This document shows, piece after piece, positions 33,105-46,062 of a stretch of 64,000 nt of DNA. Numbering within the stretch: the stretch's first letter is position 1; the number at the start of each line of letters is the position of its first letter. The position numbers and the translations under genes are program-made. This DNA is from Ciborinia camelliae (taxonomy: Eukaryota > Ascomycota > Leotiomycetes > Helotiales > Sclerotiniaceae). The stretch is from the NCBI GenBank assembly GCA_025890175.1, contig JANPYM010000005.1:30303-94302 (forward strand). Reading direction: 5' to 3'. A model generated the notes under the pieces. That model did not search any database. It was not told the DNA's origin and saw nothing but the letters and a program-made list of their open reading frames with translations.

Positions 33105-35419
33105 CTTGAATAAAGATAAAGATATTTATTGGTTTGAAAAGTAAGGCAAGGGAAGATAAGAGATATAATTTAATATGAAGATAAAGATAAATGTAAAGCT
33201 ACGCACACAATGAATGTGAAGAGAGAGAGGAAAAAAAGATTTCAACATCAGCGTCGACTTCCACAACATATATACACACGATCGTATATACCAAGCATTG
33301 CCTTACCGAAACATTCGATTTGATGAGCATGTCGAGCTTCACACAGCTTCACACAGCTTCACATAGAGCTCGCTCCTACACCTCGCTCCTTCGCGACTTC
33401 GCTCGCTCTCTGCCTCCATTCATGAAGCCCGAGTCCGGTCGAGGTCCAGGTCCAGGTCCGTCAGTGTGCGGGTGTCTGTAGGTACTCCGTACGACCTCCG
33501 GGACGAATACGAATATGCACGCCATCTCTTTCTTTCTTTCCAACCTATGGATAGCTAGGTACTGTATGTAACCATTATTAAAATCCGAGGTAGTAACAAC
33601 ATACTGGACGTAGGAAATAAAATAAAATATGACCAATAGCAATAGCAATACCAATACCAATACCGGACTTCCTCCCACCGGGCGGGCAACTGAAACAATC
33701 ATAATCACAATCACAATCACAATAACCATCAAACCGCGGGGTTGAGGTTGAGGTCGAGACGGGAGAGATCGAGGGGTTTATCGTATTACTTACCATTTGC
33801 ATGTATCGCAGTAATTAATTAATTAATTAACCTTAATTTTTTGAGCTCCGTAAGCCATTGGAAAGTTAAGACGATGATGATAATGATGATGTTGATGTAA
33901 GATCCGGACTTTACTAGGATTCGTGTTGTTTCTGGCTGCAGGTGTAAATACAGTAAGGGGGTTGTCCCGTAAGCGCATCTGTATCCATACACTGACTACC
34001 TTGACACCGTACTTACTATCTATTCCGGTCTCATTATCTAGATGTTTGATATTGGATCTAGGTAGGTAGGTAAGCGGGTAATATTTGAATCTTCTATTTA
34101 CCTATTCATGATTGCGAAATTGGAATATACATACATACATACATGCATGCGTCGGGTATCTGAGATCTATTGCTTTATACTGGAATCCAGCAACGAATCA
34201 TATTCGATCATGAAGATATTGATGGATATTAATCCGATTCCGAAGCATAATTAATAATTAATTAATTTTGGTGCATGCATCCAGCCACCACCTGCACCTT
34301 AGGCCTCAATGTGGGGATATCCAATCCCCAATTCCACTTCTAAATGAACCTACTATAGATTCCAACTGTACTGGTTAATTGAGTTGGCCGCCTAGCGGAC
34401 AATAACAAGTAGCATCTAGATCAATCCTGCGACCCCTATACGGACTTGTTAGAATACCTAGGTAGCGGGTTAATATGATATGATATGATGATAAATACCT
34501 CCAAGGCTGGGTAGGTAGGTATACTAGGTATGATTAATACCTACTAGTATATTATTTACTAGGTAGATAGGTAGATATAGGTTGGTTAGAAATAGTCTCA
34601 ATATAGATACAATACCTACCTACCTAGGGGGCCTAATCATTGGATAATTTCACGGCGTACAGTATAGCGATTTAATCTGCAATAGGACCTATCTATACTA
34701 TAGGTATATTTATACATATTAAAAATATGGATAATTGCTTTGCTCCGAATAATAAATAAATATTATATAAATATACATTTCCCAAAATTTAAACTTAAAC
34801 TCAAAAATAATAGATACGGTATCATAATAATTAAAAACATGGAGATCTGCGAGGTGGGTGGCCCGGGTGTTTGAAACGCAACGCCTGCCTGTCTGTCGTG
34901 CGTTACCTAGGTACCTACCTACCTATCTAGGTATGGATGGAATAGATAGCCTATTGGGTAGGTAGGTAGGTAGGTAGGTAGGAGGGGATGGGATGGGATG
35001 GGATGGGACACTCGCAATGAAATGAATGAGCTGTACAACGGACATCGACATAGGTTGTTCACGGGCAGCATGTTGGTACCTCCAGCTACGTAGGTAACAA
35101 TTGAAGTCGGGTGTAACGAAAAGAACCTAGGAAGCCAGCAACCAGTGAAGTCTCGCCTCGCCGCGCATTTGTGTATGGCCGAAGACCGAGAGGTCCGAGA
35201 CGCGGGAGCTTGTTTGTTACTACCAAATAAAATATTCACTACGCAATTCTCTCTCTCCAGGTCTACATAAGTTCCACTCCAGCCGTCGATATCGATCGTT
35301 GCACCTTCCATCTTCCTGACTGTAGAAGAATTCTCGTGCACTTTGGATACCTGCCTATCTACCTACTTTTCGTATCACATCACATCATATCACATCACAT
35401 CCCGCATTTCAAAAAAAAA
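33105..35419. promoter_or_regulatory. Shared upstream region of SCD1 and the naphthol reductase
   Basis: 2315 bp between divergent start codons of two melanin enzymes, a layout that allows co-regulation. It carries several (TAGG)n/(CCTA)n microsatellites (for example about 34959-34982) and an AT-rich core around 34700-34840. No known binding site was assigned and no gene is apparent inside. Confidence 0.5.
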
Positions 35420-36378
35420 ATGATTGAGGATTCCACATCCAACAACACCAACACCATGTCTGCAACACCCACCCCATCATCCGCACCATTCAAGACCCTC
35501 TCAGGAAAAGTCGCTCTGGTAACCGGTTCCGGACGAGGAATTGGACGGGGCATCGCACTTGAGCTCGCCGCGCGAGGCGCACACATCGTGATCAACTACG
35601 CGCACTCGGCGGGGCCGGCCGAAAAAGTCGTGCAAGAGATCGAAGCGCTGGGCAGCCAGGGCATCGCGATCCAAGCGGACGTGAGCAAGGTGCCAGAAGT
35701 GCGCCGGCTATTCCAAGCGGGCAAGGCGCATTTCGGGCGCCTGGACATCGTGATGAGTAATTCGGGGACGGAGATTTTCAAAGCCGAGGAAGATGTCACC
35801 GAGGAGGATTACGATCGCGTGTTTGGGTTGAATACGCGGGCGCAGTTTTTCGTCGCACAGCAGGCTCTCATCCATCTGGAGCCTTACGGCCGCATTGTCT
35901 TGATGTCGTCGATTGCCGCGAATATGTCCGGCGTGCCGAATCATGCGTTGTATGCCGGAAGTAAGGCTGCCGTGGAGGGTTTCGTGAGGTCCTTCGCGAA
36001 GGATTGTGGAAAGAAGAAAATTACTTGTAATGGGATTGCGCCGGGTGGTATCAAGACTGATATGTATGAGCAGTAAGTACCTACCTATACTTGACCACAT
36101 AGCATCCAAGAAGGAACGCTAACGGGGGTTAGAAATGCATGGCATTACGTTCCAGGTGGATACGAAGGTATGGATGTAGACATCATCGATAAGGGACTTG
36201 CTGCCGTCTGTTCTCTTGGACGCGTTGGTGTTCCAAAGGATATTGGAAGAGTGGTATCATTCTTGGCTGGTCCGGAATCCGAATGGATCAATGGTAAGAG
36301 ATCTCTTTTGAAACCAATTTTTCCTGCGCCTAACGTTTTGTAGGACAAATTCTCCAGCTCAATGGTGGCGGAAAGTAG
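35420..36378 (+). CDS. Tetrahydroxynaphthalene-reductase-type SDR (DHN-melanin pathway)
   Basis: Three exons (35420-36072, 36133-36293, 36344-36378) encode 282 residues; introns are 60 nt (GCTAACG branch) and 50 nt. NADPH-dependent short-chain dehydrogenase: TGSGRGIG dinucleotide loop at 35-42, NSG at 114-116, catalytic Ser164, Tyr178 and Lys182 (YAGSK). The PNHALYAGSKAAVEGF, APGGIKTDMYE, HYVPGGYEGM and ESEWING stretches resemble the 4HNR type more than the 3HNR type of M. oryzae, and it ends in GGGK rather than the GGACM of 3HNR. It should reduce tetrahydroxynaphthalene to scytalone, possibly also trihydroxynaphthalene to vermelone. A second ATG at 35456 (CACCATGTC) has a better context and would give 270 residues. 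It is named BRN1 or BRN2 in relatives; which one is not certain. Confidence 0.92.
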
Positions 36379-37401
36379 AGGAGTCATATTGCGAATGAGA
36401 GTCGAAGGAGTTATGCATTATGAATTGGAGGTTTCTTGCTGGAGGACCCCGTCCGGTCTGGTAGATGGTACAATTTAGGGACATTTAGAATGAACAAACA
36501 ATTTATTAATCTATCACATAAAGTCTTGATAGGTCAACTGATGATATCGTGTTACATCCTTATATTCACTATGAAATAAGATAGTTTGTGGAACGAGAAA
36601 ATGGATAGTGGCAAAATGTGTCTTCAGAATGTTTCCATAAGCTGTCGAGTTGATATAGTCTTCCATCTGTCATTCCGTCATTAGATTCTACGCAATTTTC
36701 GTGCATCAATCTAACGGGTTCTGTAAACCAGTCCTATCTAACAATATACAGCTGTAACCTAGGAGATTCCGGTCCAGATATGCAGGATGTAACTAGGAAA
36801 AGGGTAATGCAACTGACGGTTGAATGAGGATCTCAGTTATAGATAGGGTACATTTTGATGAAGATGGCAAGGCGAAGCCAAGTGCATTCGTAATGCTACA
36901 ATGGGTTGACCGATACAATGATCATCCAATTATACCGAACATTTCATGAGAATGGCTTGGCAGAATTACCCCTAATTGATTAAAAGGGCATCTACCAAAC
37001 GAGGTTTCATTTTTCCAATTGAGTCTGCCCAGAGATGGCACAGATGAGACGAAAGCCATCCGACTCTTATTCGCGCAGATTCCTCGAGATCGAATGAAGG
37101 GATGTAAATGAAAAGGCGGGTAGGCACCAGGTTTATCAGGTCACCATTCTCAGTGGTAGTAAGTGGTCCATCAACTATGCTGGTGGCCGCGAGTTTCGAC
37201 ATGGATAGAGTTTACCAGCGTCTCTCCGAGAAGTGAAATGTCGTCGTATATAGAGGCTCAAGGCATGTAATTCCTGCGCAACAATACTGATCAGGAATTT
37301 AGTGAATGAGAGACTCTGGTTGATGCAAGTAGTACCTACTTGTACCTGAGGTGCTCAAATTGATGTGATATTTATGCATGCAATCTTATGTTTCAATATG
37401 G
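36379..37401. other. Intergenic, convergent 3' ends
   Basis: 1.0 kb between the reductase (+) and the Zn2Cys6 gene (-). No gene or clear element seen. Confidence 0.5.
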
Positions 37402-39515
37402 TCACCCATATATGCATTCTAGATTCATGTCTGACATTACATCCACTATAGTTGAAATGGGTTAGTATGAAAATGTATGCTGAAGACATTTCAGACTATA
37501 ACTTTAGGGGGAAAGGGGTTCAAGCTTTAATACTCCACCAATATGGCAACAGAAAACAGGCGACTTACTCCAAAATACTTCTTGTCCAAGATCTGCCCTT
37601 GCCCAAGTCTCTTCTATTAGTATCAAAGCCTTGGTCATAGGTTTCGCAGGCAATGATAGTTTGAAATCTTGAAAACGAGTAACGATGAACCGACGAGCCG
37701 TCGCAATATCCAATTCGAAATTGGTGATGCTATTTAATACCGCTGTACCACTTGACACGAGGTTATGATTGGATGCGGAACTTTCATATGGGTTTAAACC
37801 GAAAGGTGTATTGATAGAAAATGTTTGCATTGAAGCGGGAGAAAACCGGAGCTCACTTGCAGCGACAATCATAACAATAGGCTGAAGACATCGAGTACCT
37901 GATGATGGTGGGATTTCCTCAAGAATGGATACAATATGTAGCGCAAGAGATATCAAAAATTCTTCTGCAGAATGTGAAGCAGGTAAAGACAAGATTTCTT
38001 TGGAGTCCGGTTGCCGGTTTAGGTAAAGAGTAGGAAATACACGATATATCTCTAGGAGCGCCGCACACCTATATGCTTCCGCTAGCAGGATATATTGCCC
38101 AACGGGTGTATTATTGTCCCCGGCATCGACAAGTTCTGTCTCGGATGGTAAATTCACATCCAGTAATTGCTCTTCCAAATTTTGCGCTTTAGTGACCCAG
38201 TCGATGCTAGGGAAGACATTTTGTTGACCTGGTAGCGAATTGAAATCGAAAAATGGGTCATGGAGTGAAATATTTGGAAGTGTGTTGAGCGCTGACTTTC
38301 GATAGGATCGAATTAATCGGCCTACCTTGGCAAACAAAACTTGTATCTTCGGCGCTACCCCAGTCCAAGGATGAGGAAATATTTGGTGACTTTCTGCCTT
38401 TGGGGTTGTGGGGATGTCTCGTGTCTCATCCTCTAGCATCCCGATATTTTCTTCGTCTTCGACAAATCCAGCAAGTAAGTCCCAGTATATAATACACTGT
38501 TTGAAGAACTCATTCTGTCGCCGCATTTTACTATCCGCGTTCCCCCCTTGTCGCGCCAGTCGTTGTTTGTACAATCTCTTGGCCGTTTTGAGGTGTGCTA
38601 GACCTAGATCCCGAGGATTATGCCATGCTGTGGTTTGACCAACCAGAAGCACAGTCAAGAGAGTCTTGTCAATGTGATCATGAGATTCCATGGTGACTCG
38701 ACTCGATTGGTACAAGCATCTAAATGTCTCTCGTTGCATATGAACTCCCACACTAGACATGCGTGGGAAATGATGTGAAAGATACGCTGCAGCCATACTT
38801 TGAATGGCGTAGTAAATTGGTGCCGAACCGTCCCAGAGTTGACCAACCGTAGACCGAAACGGATTTAACATGCCATCAAATGAAGAGAATATTACACAAA
38901 TATAACCGAAATAGTATTCCACAAGCATTGTTGGAAGGTGAACGAGAAACTCAGGTACGCTAGAGTTCTGTAATTGATGACGAATGGCGGAAAGGCTGTC
39001 GGCGAAAACTTGAGTGGGTTTCCTTTGAACTGTCGTCTCGACAGATACACTTCTGCTGCTTCCACCATAGAAATCATCATGTTCAATTTCTGAATGATAT
39101 TCCTTTGAACTGGATTCCATGGGCCTTTTACTAGGGGATCTATCCATGGAAGGTTTCACTTGCAATTCTCTCTCTAGAGCTTTTGCTGAAGATGGTAGTG
39201 GCCTATCGGTATTCTTAACAAGAACCTTTTCATGTTTCGTCGACCAAACAAGGGCTTGTGTAGCATAGCAACATTCTGCCTTTCTTTTGACGCATTGAAG
39301 ACAATGCGGCTTCTTCTCATCACATTTCAACTAACGACTATGTCAATCCTCAATTTGCGGTATTCATGACAAGTGATTCTTACGCGTTTAACCTTGCATC
39401 TCTGACAACCTTGACGAGATTTTGGAGCCCGACGAGGATTGGTCTGATGGCCTTGACCTACATTTGGAGATATTGATATTGTGTCACAAACCTTTGGTGT
39501 TGGAGGGTTATCCAT
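37402..39515 (-). CDS. Zn(II)2Cys6 fungal transcription factor
   Basis: Three exons (39515-39384, 39330-37569, 37445-37402) give 645 residues. The zinc cluster spans residues 37-64, split by intron 1 (53 nt) after CKVKR: six cysteines spaced CX2CX6CX6CX2CX6C (CQRC, KC, HC, LQC, EC). A basic linker follows, then a middle region with the helical profile of the fungal transcription-factor domain. The 3' end is a choice: reading through gives SKSPVFCCH and a stop at 37504. A GTAAGT donor at 37568, an ACTAACC branch and a TATAG acceptor support a 123-nt intron and a short last exon (WMDVMSDMN). Its position beside two melanin genes makes it a candidate regulator of them. It lacks the C2H2 fingers of the known melanin activator type (Cmr1/Pig1), so this link is only positional. 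Confidence 0.86.
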
Positions 39516-42500
39516 TATGGGACACCGACAGCAGTGTGGAAGAAGTGAAATCGGACCTCAACTGTGATGATGTGTATCGTATCACCAAAACCAGTACAAA
39601 CTGGAATTGATGTAGGGGAAGTAATTAATGTTAATGATAATGTCTCAATGATAGGTACATACCTAATATCAACACCTACTAATAGCTGGAGGTGTACAAT
39701 AATATCAGAAGGACAAGAATGGCAAGTGGGGCAGCAAAATTTCCAGTGGGTCAGTGGAAGTAATAGGGGTGGGTGATTTTATCAATATCATATGTACACT
39801 AGCTTGGCGTAATGTAAGCTTAGGATGTGGCTTATTAATACAGACACACCATCTGTTGTAATCAATAAGTACCTCACATATGATGGTGGAATTTTTAAGA
39901 CTTACAATTACCAGATCTCATGGAATTATATACATATCTAGGTAGGTAACCAATCGTACAGTATTAAGTTTTTCATAGGTTTTACACACATGCTCGGGGG
40001 CGTTAAAGAACCATTTCTATCTCCAAGGTCGAATTTACGTACTTATGTTGGAATTATATATCAAATGGTATTCTCGATTTCTTCATTTTTCTGAAGTTTC
40101 ATTGATTTACCCAAGGCCTGGGTGTAGGGTTGTGTCCGAGTTATGATTATACTTTGCCGGTGCTTGAAAACTTCTCACGATTCATATCATCAAGCTTCCA
40201 GAATCCATTGGAGTAAGATTCAAGTCTAGGATTGAAACTTGGAATTTTATGTTATTGCTTGAGTGACTGGGTTCGTTTAAATATCTGTCCCAAGTGTGGA
40301 TAGTATATCTGGCTATTTTATGGTGGTAGTCTTGATGATATCTGTCTGTTCATTCTATCCATATCGTTGGATGATTTCGTATAAGATTTCGAGACTTTGT
40401 CTTGTCATCTGAACCACAAAACAGCCTATGAAGCAAGCCATCTCGCATCAGTCACCGGGAAAAAAGGTAGAACTGGTGTGATTAAGTTTATGAGATGCTG
40501 GATAATTCGCAGTATTATTCTGATACTACTGACCTGCCGTCTTTATCTCTCATTCTTTCTGTTCCATAAACGGAAATAATTGCAACTGCTACTATTATAT
40601 CCCAGCGGATCGGATCTATTAAATAAATCGTAAATCCTTGATGAGCTCCTCACCATGCTCAATACTAGAACCTGGAAAGGATTGATGCTACCCATGTAAA
40701 GCGACCGGGAGATACATCAAGATATATATTCAATTCTCGACATCAAAACCCCAAATTATGGAAAGTTGATACTGTAGTTACATCTCCCTTCAGTGCGACG
40801 AGGTAAACCTTCATGCATGAGATATCAGAAGTCAAAATGAGAAGGTCCTGGTATCTGATAACTTTGTTCTAGTTAACATAACATTAGTTGGTCTCATATT
40901 AATAGAAGCAACAGGATACATATCGCGATGATTTTGAATTCAAGCTTTGAGATCAGATCAGATCAGACCAATCCACCATATAGAAAGCACTCCCAACTTT
41001 CATACAAGCACCCCGATCTTCATGCAAGACTCATACACCACCCATTCATCCAAACTGGGCCTATTCCATCAAAGAATAAGAAAACTGCATTAAAGAATAG
41101 CGATTTCTATAAATCTATCAGTTAGTGCCTATAGGTAGGTAGGTAGGTAGCTAAAATATATCCTCAAGACGTCCATTTTTCTTTTTCTTTTTCCACGGTC
41201 GGTCGGGAGAAAACACATACACACATACACACATATATTTTCATACAGGAATAAGAATAATACTTGTACTTAGTAATAAAATAAATAAAAATCCAACAAC
41301 TCTCAATATCCCATCGGAATTATACTCGGCCTGCCCAGGTTTACCCAAATATCACCTGCATGATCATTGATTTGTGGGTATAGTATAGTATATAAAAATT
41401 ATAAATTAAATTCTCTTGTGTTGCATTGTATTGTATTAATCCTCATCTCATCTCATGACTAGGTACCTAGTAATAGACTAATCATCAATTATAGGTACCT
41501 ACTGGAACAAACCCTTCGGATCCCCAAAAATCGGATAGGTTACAGGTATATTAATATGTAGGTTGGCGGATAATGAATGACCTTGAACCGATCGGGTACT
41601 GTACTGTATCCGACCCGACCTGATCTATTTATCTGATTAACTAGGTATCCGATTGATAGATGGATAGGTAGGTCTTGAGTTTAGTTTGGTTTGGTTTAAT
41701 TCATATTGATGTCATTTATCCCATTGCACAAATACAAATTTAAAATACCTCATTTATATAATTTATAGAGATAGATTCTATACTATGCTCCTATCGTCCA
41801 ATCAAGTACGTATTTTATACATTTATCCCCCCCTTTTTTGCTCCTAAATCCCGAGATCATCGAGAGTATTGTACTAGAATTCTAGCGAAGAGAGAGATAT
41901 TTTCTTTTCTTTTCTTTTCTTTTCTTTTCTTTTCCCATCCGGGTAACCTTATCTTCTTAGAGAGAGATCCATGGATGTCATGTCACGACATGCATGACAA
42001 TCCAAGTTTTCCCCACCGGACTTCCGACGGATATCGTGGAGGAGTTTGTTAGACTTGCTTCTTTACGAATACTAATAACTTTATGCTAAAGTGCTGTATT
42101 GTCATTTTTTTTTAGGAAATTTATGTGTGTTTATTTGGATTAAGTGGGTAGGGAGGTAGGTAAGGTAAGGTAGGGTTTTGTTGGATATCTAGGTATATGT
42201 CTATAAGTATATGGAGACTGGAGACTGGAGAAAGTGGGATGGTGGAATAGATAAAGTACTTGGGTATTTTAAAATAAAATCAAAATTCTTTTCTTACTGC
42301 GACTTCATATTGTTTTGTTTCTAAAAGATGGAATAGATAGATAGATAAATAGATAAATAACGACCAATTATTCCGTTCCAAGAAGGTTCGTGAGTGAGTG
42401 AGTGAGTGAAAGTACCAAGTATGTATATGTACCTAGGTATATTACCATCACCTAGTCGAGTCAAAATACTCCCTTTCCTTCTATGATAAGATAAGATGAG

Positions 42501-42799
42501 ATGGATAACTGACTTACTGACATACTCTGATTATGTAGAGAAATAGAGAATCGGCTGCTATAGGCTACGGAAATGAACGAGAAAGATATCTGGAATGGAA
42601 AAGATTGGAAATACTCTTAATATGACAGCTAGATGAGGTGAGGTATTTATTGCATTTTATGCCAAGAGGGACTATATAATTACTAGGTAGTAAATCTTAC
42701 ATTGATAAAACAAAAACCACCAAGCTATCAAAATATTCATCAAAAACAAATTTTCCGCGGGATATAAATCAAGGAGGGTCGACTCCATCCCATCCCATC
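39516..42799. other. Gene-free interval, 3.3 kb
   Basis: AT-rich with (TAGG)n microsatellites (about 41130-41152), (TTTTC)n at about 41900-41935 and several short domainless open frames. No gene or RNA recognised. Confidence 0.5.
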
Positions 42800-43966
42800 T
42801 TATCTCTCACCCATATCCTCCATACCCGCAATCCTCTCCAGAAAACCCGCGATCTCCATCCCCACCGACTCCGGGTCCTCAACCGCATGCCAATGACCCA
42901 CCCCCTGCAGCACCCTCAAGCACTTCTTCTCCTCGCGCACACCAGCCTGCTCATAAATCCTCTGACAGCCACCGAACGATGCCGTGTGATCATCACCACC
43001 AGCGAGAATCAAGAGCGGGATGTGGATTTTCGTATAGTCGGGCGGATGCGCGGATGCGATCACCCGACATAATGATATGTAACCTGAGGGTGTCGTGCCG
43101 AGAATTAAATTCCGTATGGTTAGGTGGTGTGCGGAGGTTGCTTTGGTGCCTGTGGCGCTGATGGGGATGGTGTTGGCGAGGGGTGAGATTCCTTCTGTGG
43201 GTTTGGTTGGGGGGTTAGATGGTTGTTTTGCTATACTACCTAAGTACTACTAGGTACTTTGATTGTGGCGACTCTCAAACCGTGAGATGAAATGAAAATG
43301 AAATCTTTTCAGGCATATGATACCTAGGTAACTACAATAGAACTTCCAACACAGACTCCTTTTTGGTTCCAGAACAAGGGGGAAAAACACCATTCATTGA
43401 CTTCGCCCAGCACATCCTCATCAGATATCTCCGCCCATCAAAAAACCACGAAGAAGAAAAGAAAAGAAAGAAGAAAAAAGAATCCCAATCTCACCTTTCA
43501 GAACCGCCGCAATACGTTTCTCAAAAACCTCACTCAGAGATACCGATGGATAAATAGGACCCAACAAAACCAAGCCCACCAATTCCAACTGGAAACTCAC
43601 ACGCCGCAGCTCACATCTCAGCGCAAGCTCACTCGCAATCAAAGCCCCCATCGAATGGGCCACCACCCAAACCTTCCGCATCGACATATCTAACAAAAGA
43701 ACATCCAAAAGAGCCAGCACATCATCGACGATCGAATCCACCGTTTGAGGTTGGGCAGGATCACCGAGATTGGAAAATCCAGACCCGGGCGTGTCGAATG
43801 TGATACACGTCGCTCTTGGAGAAAGTAAAGGGATTAGCGTGTGGAAGAATGTAGATGAGGAACCGAGACCATGGATCATGAGGATCGTGCTGCGTTTTTC
43901 TAGGTGGGAGGTTTGTGGGGTGAGGGTGTAGAAGAGCGATTTTTCGTTGGTGCTTTGGAATGGCAT
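42800..43966 (-). CDS. Alpha/beta hydrolase (cytosolic type)
   Basis: Two exons (43966-43495 and 43194-42800) encode 288 residues. Fold markers: oxyanion-loop HGLGSSSTFF, nucleophile elbow AHSMG, acid-containing AGGDDHTASF and GVGHWHAVE with the catalytic His. No signal peptide is seen. The substrate is unknown; relatives include esterases, epoxide hydrolases and ring-fission hydrolases. The 300-nt intron is long for this genome and ends in a tandem acceptor (CACAGAAG), so two isoforms differing by one codon are possible, both in frame. Confidence 0.85.
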
Positions 43967-46062
43967 GGTGGGTTGGGAATGGGATGGGATGGTTTGGTTT
44001 GGTAGAGTTAGAGTTGGTCTGCTGGATGAATGATATTGAAGTTTTATTTCATATTTTTCAAGTTTAGGAATTTGGGTTTGGTATGAGTTCTATTATATAT
44101 ATGTAGGTAGGTAGGTACCTACCTACTTTCGGATGGGGAAAGAGGGGCATCGGGGAGCTATCGCATCACGTGATAATCTAAACGTTCCCTCTTCCTACCC
44201 ATCCATGAATCCCCAAGCCCGAGGTTTTCAGCAGACTCCGGCGTGCTAAAATCGCATTCGAGAAATTTTAAAATCTGAGATCTAGAACCTACTTGGAAGT
44301 GCAAGTATTTGAAAAAGCGAGGATTTGGAAAATTTGGCTAGTATTGTCTACCTTGCTAGAAGAAGTGTAGCTAGCTTTTAGGCCTTTTCTCTTTCCATGT
44401 ACAGTAGATTGAAAAGAATCTCTCGGAATCGTATTATGGAATCGAATCGGCACTGGTAGTATTATGTATTATATCCACATCCTCTTGTTTTCAGTCTCTA
44501 TCATATCATCATATCATAATCGTAAATTACATATTCTATAATTAGTGTTCTTTCTGTTCTCTTCTCCTAGAGTTTTGCTACAATATCATTAGCGAAGTGA
44601 AGTGAAGTGAACGAAATTTACTTTACTTTCCTATATCGTGTTATACATATAAGTAGGTACTTATATATGTTTTGGGATTTTTGCCATATTGCTCAAGAGT
44701 GCCGGGCAAACCCCTCTAGTGTATAATCTTTCTTTGCATCTTTCCTTCTTCCCTCCTTCCAAATGAGCCAGACTCATTCGAGGATTTTTCACAGAGATCG
44801 AAGTGGAATTATGAACTTTTGGGAAAGAGGGGGCAAGCCAAACTATCTACTTGGAAATTTTCATATACCTAAGGTGTTGGAGAGGGGATTGAAGAGTGGG
44901 AAGGCTGGTGTGAGTTGGTCTTCCTTGTTCTCAAGGCTGTGGAGGACTTTCTTTTTTGTCCGTAGCCTGCTCTAAAGCCCTATTACCAAATTCTATTCAA
45001 CTTATTGTATTATTGTATCGAGCTAGTGTATGTAGAACTATTTTATAACAACAAATTCGAATGGATATCATCTCATTTCTTATTTTGGACCACTATGCCT
45101 GTCAGTATACATGAGTTTGGTATTCCAAGATTGGTATAATGGTGATACTTGAAGAAGTTGCTTTTTCTAGGAAAATCAAATCTAAATAAAACACGAGCGG
45201 GTGTAATAAAATAAAACTATAATAACGATTGGGATGAGTCCCGTCGCTATTTAGACACCGCCAAAACGCATGTAAATACAAATCTTATCCAGATAAAATG
45301 AATGCCATTGCATAGATTCCTCCGAATCCATCCCCACACACTCCTCGACCTTCCCATTCTATCCCCTTGCCTATCAACTCTCAAAGCATAAAATACCACA
45401 TCCTCACCTCACTCGCAGCCTGCGTTCTAAGCACCTACCTATCCCTAATACTCATAACTCGTTTCATAATGGCTATACTGTAGATGGCATAACGCATATA
45501 GCTGGAAATAATCTACGTACTGCATTTCGGTTCTCCAAAGCTGGAGCTTTATTTCTCCTCTCTCCCATCTATTAATCTTTTCTCCGTCTTTCTAGATGAA
45601 CGACTCCAAGCATTCAATAGTAATACCGCGGGTCGCATAATCTTTCACGATAAATGTTATATCATTCAGAGATCAAAGAGTAGATCACTAGTCTTTCTCA
45701 AGAAGCATTTCGTCGAAAAAATCCTATCCTAAAAAACTTTCGAGAACTAGTCCACCCTGTTCCCCAAGACACACTTGCATCTTTTCCATCAGTTGAACTA
45801 CTCGATGAGGTGTTTCTATTTTTTTTCTCGGGTGTTTCTGAGTTCATTAAAAGATATTTCTAGACCATGACCTAGATTTGGCGGGATAGAGTAACATTTC
45901 TTGCTTGAAGTAATTGATATATGTCATGCATTGGGTGTGGGTAGGATGTTTCGGAGGGGGTTGATGAAGTTCACTTGAAATAATAGACTATCAATTCTCT
46001 GTTTTTTTTTTGAATAAAATCTTGCTGCTTATTTAATCCTCTGATACAGAAGTGCTTGCAGT
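43967..46062. other. Gene-free interval
   Basis: AT-rich DNA. The segment 45022-45053 repeats 27105-27137 (29 of 33 identical). A 70-codon frame at 44763-44975 has no recognisable feature. Confidence 0.5.
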
